Below, piece by piece: positions 22,381 through 33,850 of a stretch of DNA of 64,000 nucleotides. The stretch is from Anthonomus grandis grandis (taxonomy: Eukaryota > Arthropoda > Insecta > Coleoptera > Curculionidae), in contig NC_065556.1 in assembly GCF_022605725.1 (NCBI RefSeq), positions 5,766,001 to 5,830,000 of the forward strand, read 5' to 3'. How positions within the stretch are numbered: the stretch's first letter is position 1; each line of letters starts with the position of its first letter. A model generated the notes under the pieces. It did not search any database. It was not told the origin of the DNA and saw only the letters and a program-made list of their open reading frames with translations. Position numbers and translations under genes: made by a program.

Positions 22381-23472
22381 AAAATAAAAATGGATTAGTT
22401 TACAGAAAAAAATACACGCTTTTCTTCAGTATTTCTTAAATATCTCGAAAAATTGAGATCCTACAAAAAAATTCAAAAAGTGTCAGCGATTTAGAGTACA
22501 TATTTTTTTTTAAATCGTGATTTTAATCTAAAAAAATGCAAAATTTTTGGTAATATTCTGTTATTAGTGGTGGTTTTTAATAGTGAAAGCTATGCGATTT
22601 ATTATTAGTTGCATTGCAATCATTTGAATGATATAAATTTTAGCCACTTATACCGTCTAACCATACTTAAAACTGCATTTTTTTCGTCATTAAGGGTGGT
22701 TTTTAAGGGTTTAAGTTTCAAAATATTGATGTGTACTATAATCCCCAATGTAAAACTATATTTATTTTGCATATTTATATGAATTCTAGGTTTATTAGGT
22801 AAATTTTATTAAATATTTAAAAAATTGTTATATTAACGAAGTTATTATTAATTAAGTGTATGTAATATTAGGTAGGTAGTTTCTTGGTCAGTTAAGAAAA
22901 GAGCATGAAAGGAACGTAAAGCTAAGATTTAATTGTGTACATTCTAATAAACTTAATTTTAAAGCTATCTACCAAGTGTTTTTCTTACAGTTATTTGTTC
23001 AAAAGAGATACTTAATAATATTCTTTCAATTTCATTTTAACAATAATACAAAGTGCCTTTAATTTCAAAAAATTCCATATATTACACGCTGCCCGCCGCG
23101 ATGTACGAAAATATTCCTTATTAAAAATGTTTCAAACACCCCCCGTATCGTAAAGGATTGCCGTCGAAACTAAATAATAATTTACGACCGCGTAAAAAAA
23201 GTCGGCACTGTTTAGAAGTCCCTACTTCAAACGGCCGCAAGAGAGTGAACCTACTGTCTTGGTCTTTATACTGTGGTATTACCCAATTATTTACCAATAT
23301 TACTAATTATTTACGTATTTACCAATTATGGCAACACCGCTTGGTTGCGGCTTGCAGGCGGCGGAATTTTTCGTTTTTATGTTTTGAACCGGGAGTCAGC
23401 AGACCTCACTTTGCTGTGTTACTGCGCGTTTCATTAATAATTTTTGAGAGTTATTTTCGTGTTTTTTTCACT

Positions 23473-24570
23473 ATGGTTGTTTATACCCCTTCCGAAAGAG
23501 TTCAACTAATTAAATGGATTTATGGAGGCAATTCGGCAGTACAATGTAGAGATTTGTTTTCAGTAACATTTGAGAATAGACTGATTCCTTGTGCAAAAAC
23601 GGTTTTAAATGTAATTAAAAATTTTGAGACATCTTTTTGTCTTCAAGATTGTAAAAAATGTCACACAAAACGTCAAGAACCACCTGTTGAAGTGGTCCAC
23701 GATATTATAGAACGGCGGGAAGAAATGGTTTGCAGTACCCTAGAACTTGATTCGACACGGTCCACTAGAAGTGTTGGAGAGGAACTGGGAATGAGCAATA
23801 AAACTGTTGCTCGTATCTGGAAAAAATATGGGTACAAATGTTTCAAGTATTCAAAAACTCAGGAAATATTTCCTGAAGACCAGTGGCGAAGAATGGAATT
23901 TTGTGAAACCATGATGGAAAAGGCAAATGAAAACGAATATTTTTTAAAAAATATTTTGTTTTCTGGTGAATCTTCTTTTCCATTACATGGCAAACACAAT
24001 CCTTCCATTGTTCGTTATTGGTCTCAGGAAAACGAGCACAGAAGTTTTCAGTTTCGTACCCAGTATCCTCAGAAATTGAATGTTTGGGCAGGTATTTTGG
24101 GCGACAATGTTATAGGGCCATTTTTTATTGATGGCACTTTAAGCGCCCAAAAGTATCTTGCGTTGCTGCAAAACCAAGTTCTTCCTGCCATTCAAATCCT
24201 ACCTGATGTAGACCAGGGATCGGTTTATTTTCAGCAAGATGGCTGTCGTGCTCATAACGCCGCTAGGGTAAAAGAATTTTTAACAAATACTTTTCCTAAC
24301 CGCCTTATTAGTGGGACTGGCGATATTAAATGGCCTCCTAGATCTCCAGATTTGTCTCCAAATGATTTTTATCTGTGGGGGTACCTTAAGCAGACCATTT
24401 ACAAGCATGAATTTAGTAGGCCAACAAATTTAGAGGAGTTGCGAAATAAAATTGTCGAAGGTGCCAATTCCATTTTACCTGAAACTCTTTTGGAGATGCG
24501 AAATAGCTTTTACGATAGGTTAAGTTTTTGTTTAGCGAAAGAAGGCGGTTTATTTGAGCCTTTTATTTAA
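23473..24570 (+). CDS. Mariner-type (DD41D) transposase, intact ORF with mutated active site
   Basis: This encodes a 365-residue cut-and-paste transposase acting on its own terminal repeats. I chose the ATG at 23473 because MVVYTPSERVQLIKW is a typical start; the frame is open upstream to 23158 but that part has no similarity. Residues 1-120 hold helix-turn-helix regions, with EELGMSNKTVARIWKKYGYK near 103-122. The catalytic core has FSGESSF (164-169 region), where Gly165 replaces the expected Asp; FQQDGCRAHN with Asp256; and SPDLSPNDFYLWG with Asp298. The 41-residue spacing places it in DD41D-type relatives. WAGILGDNVIGPFFIDG and the C-terminal EGGLFE are conserved. With Asp165 lost, catalysis should fail, although no stop or frameshift is present. 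Confidence 0.9.
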   Translation: MVVYTPSERVQLIKWIYGGNSAVQCRDLFSVTFENRLIPCAKTVLNVIKNFETSFCLQDCKKCHTKRQEPPVEVVHDIIERREEMVCSTLELDSTRSTRSVGEELGMSNKTVARIWKKYGYKCFKYSKTQEIFPEDQWRRMEFCETMMEKANENEYFLKNILFSGESSFPLHGKHNPSIVRYWSQENEHRSFQFRTQYPQKLNVWAGILGDNVIGPFFIDGTLSAQKYLALLQNQVLPAIQILPDVDQGSVYFQQDGCRAHNAARVKEFLTNTFPNRLISGTGDIKWPPRSPDLSPNDFYLWGYLKQTIYKHEFSRPTNLEELRNKIVEGANSILPETLLEMRNSFYDRLSFCLAKEGGLFEPFI

Positions 24571-24974
24571 AAAATGATATGTTGTTAAGTTTGTTTATTG
24601 GAGTTTTATTTCTGATTTTTTATTATATTTTTATTAGAGTTGATATTTTATTTTTTTTTAGAATAACGCTTTTATTTTCATTATGCAAAACACAGCATAT
24701 TCAACGCATTTCTATGCGGGTTTTACACTTTGTCATGTCTGTAAAACCCGCATTAGAATAAATATTTTAAAAATGCCTGGATTTTCGCGTAATATTTTGG
24801 GACATTTTGTCGCCAAACGACGCAGCTCTCACAAAAGTCAGATGTTTACTAATCCCGTCCTCGGGCCGGTCGGGGCGGTGCTCTGTCACAGGCACTCGTA
24901 CATGCGCGACGTTGCAAAATTTCGCCTCTATGCGGTTTTCTATAAGTAATGAACGAAAACACGATCTGTATATA

Positions 24975-27388
24975 CAGGGTGTTTCAGAGTTGTGGTGCCA
25001 AAACCTTAGGAGAGATTCCGCTCAGCAAAATAAGAAAAAAAGTTTATGTGAACATGGGTCCGGAAATGTTTCGTTTCCGAGATACAGGGTGTCAACTTTT
25101 TTCCAAAAATTAAGTTTTTTATTAATAACTTAGAAATGCGTTAGTCGATTTCATTGAATTTTTTACAGTTTATTTAAACCATTATCAGACATCTACTGAA
25201 GCAATTAAATTCGATCTGAAATTTCCAGGGGCGTACCAATAGAGCAAGTATTTTGTCTTTTTGTGGAAAAAAATATCATCCTGCAACTTTTTTGCGGTTT
25301 TTATTTACTTATTTTAAAAATCCCACTAAAATACAACTTTTTGGTCTTTTGACTTTTTTTAGTGTCTCGCTTCGTTTTTGAGAAAAAATTACAATACGGC
25401 ACCACGGCACGTCTCTGAACTCCATAAGGAAAAATGAAAATGCTTAGGAATTATCCAAAAATGTATCGCAGTGTGTTTATTTTTGAAAACTAAAAAAAAA
25501 CATCAAATAAAATTTTCTCTAAAATAATACATTATTTCTCAATTTTCTTAGTAGGTACGAGAATACATTTTTGTTAAAGTAATCACTGATAACAAAATTA
25601 CAATAAATGTTCAAACTGACAACCTCCTGCTTCGATGCAAGCATTGCACCGTCTCACCATACTTTGTCGTACTCGTTCGAAAATACCTGCAGTGTTCTGA
25701 ATAGTCCGACAAGAATCGAAAATTCTTTGCTGTAATTGTTCCACTGTTTCCACGGGGGTAGCATAAAAAAGGGTTTTTTAGGTAACCCCAAAGGAAAAAA
25801 TCTAAAGATGTAAGATCTGGTGAGCGAGGAGGCCATGCAATGGGTCCTCCTCTACCTATCCATCGTCCAGGGTAAGCTTCATCCAATTAGTTTCTTACTT
25901 CTCGGTAAAAATGAGCCGGTGCACTGTTATGCTGAAATATCATTTGCTGCCTGCTATTTAATGGAACTTCTTCTAGGAGTCCTGGAAGAGTATTGCGTAA
26001 AAAATCTAAGTAAACATCTCCATTTAAGCGCCGTGGTAATACAAATGGGCCAATCAATTGATCAGCTACAATTCCTGCCCAGATATTTAGATGAAAACGC
26101 TGCTGGTGGCATGTAACGTGCGTTGCATGAGGATTTTCTTCATGCCAAACATGATAATTATGGCTATTAAAATATCCATTTCTGGTAAACAACGCTTCAT
26201 CGGAAAATAAAATGTTCCTATTAAACTGTGGATTGTTTATAAGGCTACGAAGATACCACTGGCAGAAAAAAACATGGAGCTGGAATCAATACATGGACTT
26301 TTTGCAAATGGTAGGGATGCAGCAGCTGCTCATGCAATATTCTCCAGACTGAACTGTGTCCAATTCCCATAGCATTAGCTATTTCACGAGTGCTAACGAA
26401 TGGTGCATTTTCCACTCTTTCCAAAATTTCCTCCTCGGCAGCCACAGTTCGGGCAGTTCTTCTGGGAGCAATATCAGGCCGTGTTACACTCAATGTACCA
26501 GTTTCTCGTATTCGCCTTTCGATATTTGGAAATATTTTTCTGCTGGGATGTCGCCTATTGGGAAATTTTCGACGATAAATTCGTTCGGCTTCTCGAGAAT
26601 TGCAACGGGCCTCACCATACACAAGAAGCATATCTGTTAGGTCAGCAAAAGTGTATTCCATTTTTGTTCACCAACTACCAAGATAGGTATTTTAGAACTA
26701 ACACTGTTAAATTTAAACTTTAACAAATGCAGAGCGTTGTAAACAAAAACACTTACTTTGATACAAAAATAATCTTTAGAATGGATAGGAATGTAATTTC
26801 GGTATTTTCGATGTTAGTTACGATTATTTACGATTTCGATGTTATTTCGATGTTATCTACGTGGTAATGTTTTTTTTAGTTTTCAAACACACTGCGATAC
26901 ATTTTTGGATAATTCCTAAGCATTTTTATTTTTCCTTATGGAGTGCAGAGACGTGCCGTGGTGCCGTATTGTAATTTTTTCTCAAAAACGAAGCGAGACA
27001 CTAAAAAAAGTCAAGAGACCAAAAAGTTGTATTTTAGTGGGTTTTTTAAAATAAGTAAATAAAAACCGCAAAAAAGTTGCAGGGTGATATTTTTTTCTAC
27101 AAAAAGACAAAATACTTGCTCTATTGGTACGCCCCTGGAAATTTCGGATCGAATTTAAATGCTTCAGTAGATGTCTGATAATAATTTAAATAAACTGTAA
27201 AAAATTCAATGAAATCGACTAACGCATTTCTAAGTTATTAATAAAAAACTTAATTTTTGGAAAAAAGTTGACACCCTGTATCTCGGAAACGAAACATTTC
27301 CGGACCCATGTTCATATAAACTTTTTTTCTTATTTTGCTGAGCGGAATCTCCCCTAAGGTTTTGGCACCACAACTCTGAAACACCCTA
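24975..27388 (-). mobile_element. Mariner-type (DD41D) element with very long terminal inverted repeats
   Basis: The left arm 24975-25504 and right arm 26866-27388 are almost perfect reverse complements of about 525 bp. They start CAGGGTGTTTCAGAGTTG and TAGGGTGTTTCAGAGTTG. TA duplications lie at 24973-24974 and 27389-27390. The 1.36 kb centre holds a broken transposase on the minus strand. Long arms are unusual for the family, whose terminal repeats are often only tens of bases. High arm identity suggests recent insertion or conversion between arms. The left end is four bases from the previous element. Confidence 0.85.
25611..26661 (-). pseudogene. Mariner-type (DD41D) transposase, frameshifted
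   Basis: Transcription would run from 26661. The first frame reads MEYTFADLTDMLLVYGEARC, an IERRIRETGTL block and MGIGHSSVWRILHEQLLHPY, the N-terminal helix-turn-helix region. A frameshift near 26260 leads to FCQWYLRSLINN and ILFSDEALF, which keeps the first catalytic Asp. The second motif reads FQHNSAPAHF, where Asp has become Asn, followed by a stop. The third reads WPPRSPDLTSLDFFLWGYLK, keeping its Asp. The last part (25745-25611) is again shifted. Spacing between the last two catalytic positions is 41. It is inactive. Confidence 0.8.
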
Positions 27389-27759
27389 TAGATATGAAGT
27401 AGCTTTTGTTTTTATATGCCCAGTTCAACAAATCTTCAAATTAGTTAATTATTTTTAAATATATATAATGTATTTTTTATTTACATTATCTTAATACTTC
27501 AGTCTGCATATAATTTGGAGAACAACTTTGTTGTATTCCAAAGCATTTTGCATTAACAATTCTTTTTAATATATCAGACGACAATGATAATCCTATTTAT
27601 ATAGAGTTATGAGAAGGAATTTTTTTTTTGTAATATTAGTTTTCACATGTCGAGAAAATATTGTTCAGTCACACCACAAAACTTTTATTTATAGAATTAA
27701 TTAAATAAGGTTTACAGAAAATTCATTTCCCGTATCACAGAAAAAAATTGGTGAATATT

Positions 27760-29130
27760 TTGGTTAAGCCCTGGTCTAATGCAATTAGTTGCGATAATTT
27801 AGATGTTACATTTTGCTGTCATTAACACTTTTATATTGGAGAATTTTCTACACTCTGGAAACAAGCTAATATTCTGCCGTTAGATAAAGTAAATAATCCT
27901 AAGGAATATGGCACACTCAAATCAATTTATTATTATTATTTTCACTTAATATCAATTTAGCCAGTTTGGTCTTAGATTCTTCAAAAATGTCAAGAGTCAC
28001 AGATCGATTTATTTTTGACAAATAATCAAAGTTAGGTTTTAACCATAGTTGTACGATCTCACTTCGTAATGTAACATATTTCTAGATGTTTAAATAAAAA
28101 TATGTCGCCACTGCTTAACGACAACCTTAATTAGGAGATCTTATTCTCAATTTTTGGTTTTGTAGGATTTTCTAATAAAGCAGTGGATCTCATGAAAAGT
28201 TTGGACTGATAATGGCTGATCAGTTGTCGCTGGTAAAAAAACAGAGTATGTTTGGATGGTAAATGTTGAGATATTACAAGTATTTCGAGCTTTTTTATTC
28301 CATTTATACGCCAATTTCTATTTAAACGTCATATTTACTCTGACGACATTCAGTTAATTTTTTCCTTTGATCCTCCTAATCCCGAAGATGCCACGATTGT
28401 TTAAATGAAGATCTAAAACTGCTATTTGAATAATCTTTAAGGCATTTTTTACAGCTAAATCAGAAGAAGTCTGTAGCTACGTTACTAACTAAATACATTT
28501 AAGACAAACCCTTTTTAAGTGAATTCATCCGCACATTTTCAATACATTAAACCATTTTCATTTTAAAAAATGAGTTCAATTATGATTTATATATGAATCT
28601 AGGCTTGAGATTTTCTTTCCATGTAAAAAAAAATTTTAAATGGTTATTTAATCCTTAAATCCCTTATTTCAAGAGCCATGTGTTAAATATATAAATAAAA
28701 AAATATGCTTCTGTCATACTATTTTTCGCCCTTGTTTTGATTATAGGAACAAGAAGCGTATGAAAAAACTTCAGAATGCATGTGTAAGATTCATATTTGA
28801 AATTTCATGACCACGTGTGGTGTTACTCATGGAGTCAATATAAGACATCGACATTTTTTAAATTATCCACGGCATCGTAAAAAAAATTTAAAATGCAGCT
28901 TTTCCTATGACATGACGTGTGAATAAACATAAACCGAACATCTCGCTATCTAGAAGCATTTAAGAGTGCAGATACCTCTTTTGGAAATTATGGCTAAGAT
29001 ATATGCAATATTTCAAACAATATACTAATATTTCATATTTTAAATTTAATTTTTTAGATGTGGCAAATAAAGTTAAGGTTAGTGCTAACCTATTTCACAC
29101 AAACATCTGATAAAATAAAAAGGAAATAAG
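27760..29130 (+). pseudogene. Jockey-like LINE RT, heavily decayed
   Basis: Plus-strand frames read ENFLHSGNKLIFC near 27840, a FPxxWKxAxIxP-like block, and later SLNPLFQEPCVKYINKKICF (28648-28710), then RMKKLQNACVRFIFEIS at 28756-28806. The last is the conserved KLQNACVRFI block of the RT C-terminal region. Near 28940-29100 the residues SLSRSI and VSANLFHTN fit the end block. Stops are dense and the palm is unreadable. Extents are approximate. Confidence 0.55.
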
Positions 29131-30145
29131 TTAAATTAAAAATATATTTGTTCCTTTTAAAATTGCTTTCGAAAACCTTTTAATATTTTTAATATAATGA
29201 AGCTTTAACACAAGGAACAATTTTTAAATGTCTTATTAAAAGGAACTTTTAGCATTTTATAGAGAATTTAAGGAAGTGGCACTTACAGAAGGAAATTGCC
29301 GTCTCAATACCATTCTTCAGAAAATACGCTTTAGTATTTAATGGTTAGCAATTACAGTGTTAATAAAGTGTCATAATAAAAAATTAATAAGCTGTGAACA
29401 GTTAAATGACTACTTTTATGGGTTAAAATGCAATTTAGACACACTTAAAATATTCATGTTTTCATTAATTACTAATCAATATAGTTAACAAAAGGACACA
29501 ATTAAAAAAATATTTAGAGCCAATGGTTATAAGAATATTACTTAGACAATATCAATTTAAACGTAAGCTCTTAGAGGCCGAATCATCTTGCAGGAAGATA
29601 TTAAAATAAAAACTTCTACGTCTTTTATTGTCTTTGACTCATTAACAAATAAGTTTTAAGAAGAAACAAAAAAAGTTTATTTAATGAATCAAGTAGTTGC
29701 TAGATAGTAACAAATGTATGCCCTAACTCATTTGTCAGAAAGTAGGGAGAATTTTGAGCACCATTAACTTCAGACAGAATACATCAGGATTTCTCTAAGT
29801 TATTTTTGGAACTTATTTGCGCGAATTTAAGCTTACTAATAAAAACTACTAGAAACTACCAAGGGTAACATATAAAGTCAATGAAATGCACTTGGAGCTA
29901 CATTCTACTTAATATTTTAAGTTAGAACATAGAGAAAACTGGCCTTAAGAAATTATTGATCTATTAAAATATCCAGCAATAACTTAAATCTAGGCACAAA
30001 AGTAGTTTTTTATTGTTTATTTAAACTTAGTTCAGTCCATACCCCAGAAAGTAGGAGCAAGAAAAAAAAACTTGTGTTTTTAATAGCAACAATAAAAACT
30101 ATAATATAAAAAATGTGCCAAATAAACGAAAAAAAGCTGCAAATA
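29131..30145. other. Unassigned DNA
   Basis: No coding similarity was recognised. The region separates a LINE remnant from the left end of the Tigger element. Confidence 0.4.
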
Positions 30146-30317
30146 CAGTGCAAGCTCCCATAAGCGGATACTCACGGTTCTGTAACTTTTGTCCGCTTAT
30201 GTGAGTATAGCGTATAAATAACGGGGTATATTATCATGAGGAAATGAGGTAATACATAATCATGAGGAAAATGAAACAGAAACTCGCCACATTTTTAAAG
30301 TATGTATTTATGTTATA

Positions 30318-32158
30318 CAAGGTGTTCCGTTGATCATGTTACAAACTTCTAGGGCAGATAGAAAACGTCAAAAGAAAAACAAAAGTTCATATAAACATGG
30401 GTCCGGAAAAGCTTCCTAGGGAGCTAGAACTCTTTGAAAATAACCTTTAAGACCTAGCTTTTTTTTAATAGCTCCGGAACTACTTTAGCTACCGTAACCA
30501 ATTTTGGGAGGTAGATTATTGTTAGTACGTTTATTCTTTTGAACCTACTAAATAAAAAAAATATTTACCAGGGCCTTCAGAATCAGGTGGGTATTTCGTA
30601 AATTTAGGCCCATTTCTTTAAGACTTTAATTTCTGCCCGTTTGGGCATTAGATTATGATGTTTCTATGCTTTTTACATAAAAAAGGTGCTCTTAGTGAAA
30701 GTCGGTAAATATGACCGTTTTTGTGCAAATTGACTAAAACCAAACTAAGATACAGCACCTGAATAAATTATTTTAATAATAATAATGCTAATTCATTGCC
30801 ACTGTCAGTATTTTTTAAATGTGTCATTGTCAGTATTTTTTACATGATATTAATTCTCTTTTTATTACGGTTAAGTAATGAAAGATTACACTTTTGCTGA
30901 ATACGCCGATATGCTTTTAATTTATGGGGAAGTTCGATGTAATGGTAGAGCTGCTTCTCGACTATATGAAGAGCGGTTTCCCGAAAGGCGAATCCTAGCT
31001 CACACACTTTTTAAAAGGGTCAATCAACGGCTCAGGGAGACTGGCTTCGTTAAAATAAAACGCCAAGATAATGGCGCGCAAAGGAACATCCGAATTCCGG
31101 ATTTTGAGAAAGAAGTGCTTTAGCGATTTGAAGATAACCCATCAGTAAGTCCTCGAGCAGTAGCTGATGCGATGCATGTAAATCATGTTAGGATATGGAA
31201 CGTTGTTAATGAACAGCTTCTTCGGCCCTACCACCTGCAAAAGGTGCAATCATTAGGACCCAATGATTTTATGCCCCGCGTGAATTTTTGCCAGTGGTTT
31301 CTTGACCGGTGTACAGAAGAACCTCAATTTCCAAAACATGTCCTTTTTACTGACGAGGCTTTATTTACAAAAGAAGGCATTTTTAATTCTAAGAATAATC
31401 ATGTGTGGAGTGAGGAAAACCCTTATGGTATTCATTTTAGGAGCTATTAACATAAGTTTTCGGTCAATATGTGGGCCGGCATTGTTGGAGAACGCTTAAT
31501 TGGTCCAATTATGTTGCCTCCTCGTTTAACGGGAAATATTTATTTAAATTTTTTAAGAAATGTACTGCCAGAACTATTGGATGATCTGCCCCTAAATATA
31601 CGACAGAACTCATGGCCACAACACGATGGAGCGCCAGCTCATTTTTCACTTATTGTCCGCGAGTTTATAAATGAAAATTTTGGACGGCGCTGGATTGGCC
31701 GCGGAGGCCCTGTCACCTGGCCAGCGCGCTCACCAGATTTGACACCCTTAAATTTTTTTCTTTGGGGGCATAATTAAAAGTCTTGTATATGAAACTCCAG
31801 TCGAGTCAGAATAAGACCTTGTGGCCAGAATTTCCGCAGCTGCTGAAGTGATCCAAACCACGCCTGATATTTTTAACCACGTCAACCTTAATATTGTGCG
31901 TAGATACAATAAATATACAGTGTGGCAGACGGATCTGAAACACTTCGACCTGAGGTAAGGGGAATGCAGTAGTGGAGACAACATGGCCGACTTTATTCAT
32001 ACAATGGACAGTGGCGTGTACATGGACAGCAGGTATTATGTGAAACTATTTAAATTCGATTTAAGGAAAATAATTTTAAAATTTATCAAAATAAATTTTC
32101 CTAATTAATTATTCATTTGTATGTTTTATGGTTTTAAAAATAAGTTCTTATTTTTTGG
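30318..32158 (+). mobile_element. Mariner-type (DD41D) element inside Tigger
   Basis: The left end is near 30318 with TACAAGGTGTTCCGTTGATC, after which AAAGTTCATATAAACATGGG resembles the subterminal sequence of the 24975-27388 element. A plus-strand transposase pseudogene follows (30878-31957). The right terminal repeat was not recognised before the MITE at 32163, so the right boundary is a guess. Confidence 0.55.
30878..31957 (+). pseudogene. Mariner-type (DD41D) transposase with stops and mutated third Asp
   Basis: From 30878 the frame reads MKDYTFAEYADMLLIYGEVR and RRILAHTLFKRVNQRLRETG, the N-terminal DNA-binding region. After a stop at 31121 the same frame continues with RAVADAMHVNHVRIWNVVNE, then VLFTDEALFTKEGIF with the first catalytic Asp. 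After another stop it continues MWAGIVGERLIGPIMLPPRL, then WPQHDGAPAHFS with the second Asp, then SPDLTPLNFFLWGH, where the third Asp is Asn. A frameshift follows and the tail ends near QTDLKHFDLR. Several independent lesions make it inactive. Confidence 0.8.
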
Positions 32159-32162
32159 TATA

Positions 32163-32421
32163 CAGGGTGTCCCACAGTTAACGTCACAGGCTATAACTTT
32201 TTTATTTTTAACTATAAAAATAAAAAAAAAATTAGTAGCTTTAGGACCACTACCCAAAATTACTTAACAAAACTACATCCCCCAAAAATGAATTTGTCGG
32301 GGGGTAGTTTTTTTAAGTAATTTTGGGTAGTGATCCTATAGCTATTAAAAATATATTTAAAAAAAAATATACTTAAAAATAAAAAAGTTATAGACTGTGA
32401 TGTTTATTGTGGAACACCCTG
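32163..32421. mobile_element. Foldback MITE, 259 bp
   Basis: The two halves are imperfect reverse complements over about 125 bp each. The ends are CAGGGTGTCCCACAGTTAAC at 32163 and, on the other strand, CAGGGTGTTCCACAATAAAC ending at 32421, with TA at 32161-32162 and 32422-32423. It has no coding capacity. The CAGGGTGT end matches mariner-type ends in this window, so a mariner-type transposase probably moved it. The next element starts immediately to the right (CAGGGTCGCACGC at 32426). Confidence 0.8.
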
Positions 32422-32425
32422 TATA

Positions 32426-33290
32426 CAGGGTCGCACGCAAATATCTCTGTTGCTAAGCCGAATTTAAAAACAAAGTTTAAACAAAAGTTGCTAGGGTCAC
32501 AGGGGGCCCCGTCACTGCAATAGTACGTGTATTTTGAAGGTCATTAAAAAAAACAAAACAAAAGTCAAACTTCGACTAAAATGAGCCACTTGGTATAGAT
32601 TATAAAAAACGAACGGCATAAGCATTTTGGCAATGATAAAAGTTCGGTTAAACTAGAAACGGGAATTTTTATGTTTTTTTATGCGAAATTTTCACTCTTT
32701 TTAGTATTTCCGAAAAAGTAAGGTAATTTGAGAAAAAAATAAGGTAAATAACTTACCTAATTTTTCGTTTACTGTTATTTATGTTAATATTTTTTTAAGT
32801 GTCACACACTTCACTTAAACATGTTTTTATTTGCACTAGTGAAATAAGCGAGCTCGTTTTCTTTTCCTTCAGCCTCGTATTCACTATCGCCTTCACTACT
32901 ACTGCCATTAGTGTCACTGTCCTCGTTTCCTATTGTGATGACAAGGGGCTCGATTTCTTCCATGATTTGGTCAGTTTCCCAGAATTTATCCTCTACAGTT
33001 CTGACGTGCTGGCAAAATTTTTGCCAATCATTTTCGGAAATCGAGGATATAGCATCCTCAGTAACCTCCTTTAAGGTTGTAATGTTAAAATTGCCAGTAG
33101 TATTCCGACTTCTTATTAAAAATTTGAGTCTTGCCCAAGCTAATTCAATTGGGTTTAACTCGCATAAATAAGGCAGTGTTCTTAATGGAGTATGCCGACG
33201 GGACCTTATAATTCGATCATCTATATAATTTCTTTGGTCACCAGATGGTTTGTGGTGTAAAACCAAATCGAAAAGATCAAATTTTCTGGC
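32426..33290 (-). pseudogene. Tc1/mariner-superfamily (DDE_3-like) transposase C-terminal part
   Basis: On the minus strand, 33266-32811 is open for 151 residues. It contains RTLPYLCELNPIELAWARLK, matching the third catalytic block (L-P-P-Y-x-x-x-LNPIE-x-x-W) with its Glu. It is followed by VTEDAISSISENDWQKFCQH and a very acidic tail with repeated Asp, Glu and Ser. Similar insect proteins end in such a tail. The first two catalytic blocks are not readable upstream. The 3' side reaches CAGGGTCGCACGCAAAT at 32426, which may be the terminal repeat. A matching other end was not found. Confidence 0.6.
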
Positions 33291-33439
33291 ACTTGCATCG
33301 TGACTTATACCTATAACATATAGTATATGTAATACATAATAATATAGAGGATAAACCTTATTTCAACCCATTTTTTTCAGCCATTCTCTTAAAAAAAAAT
33401 TTTTTGCCAATCGATATTAGACTGCAAGGGACAAATTTA

Positions 33440-33565
33440 TTTGTTATTTTTAACCCCTTAACTTTAACCCCACGCAGGGGTGACTATCAACCCCAAAATC
33501 TTAAATGGTAAGGAAATATCTGAAGAAACTGGGGTGGAAAGTTTTCATTAGCTCACCGTGTATGT
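33440..33565. repeat. MITE-like end with CACCGTGTA
   Basis: The sequence reads AACCCCTTAACTTTAACCCC and ends in TTAGCTCACCGTGTA. A CACGGTGAGC-type end next to TA and GGGGTTGATAG-like subterminal sequence resemble non-autonomous Tc1/mariner ends. The partner end is not seen, so it is a partial copy. Confidence 0.35.
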
Positions 33566-33850
33566 ACATATTATGAAGGAATTATAAATTTAAAACTTAT
33601 CAGTTCAAAAGGAGTCGGAACCTGCATGAACAATTATTAGCCGACCTAAAATATCATTTAAAATATATATATTTCTCAAATTTAACGAGTCCTTGCCCGT
33701 GAAAAAATATATGACTGTAACTTATACACACTGTTTTGTAAATAACATTCCTGCCGCTGTTTTAGATCCACTTGCCAGACTATATGTATACGCATACAAA
33801 AACATAAATGCTTCAATACATGCTGCCCTCCTTAGTTAAAATATCCTAAT

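Larger units (their letters stand above)
22118..24968 (+). mobile_element. Mariner-superfamily element with intact transposase ORF
   Basis: The ends read TATACAGATCGTGTTATCGT at 22114-22133 and the reverse complement of TATACAGATCGTGTTTTCGT at 24953-24972, one mismatch in 20. With TA as target duplication (22116-22117; 24969-24970) the element is 2851 bp. It contains one transposase ORF (23473-24570) and a small THAP-like frame at 22322. Terminal repeats beyond 20 bp are not similar. The right end lies only four bases from the next element. Because the two ends match only over a short length, the assignment of the left end is likely but not certain. Confidence 0.65.

Noticed and set aside
23158..23472. 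N-terminal extension of the mariner transposase
   Set aside because: The frame is open, but the residues have no similarity to the family and MVVYTPSERVQLIKW at 23473 is the usual start.
32799..33171. Plus-strand ORFs rich in Ser and Val
   Set aside because: They are shadows of the minus-strand transposase with its acidic tail, which has real motif matches.
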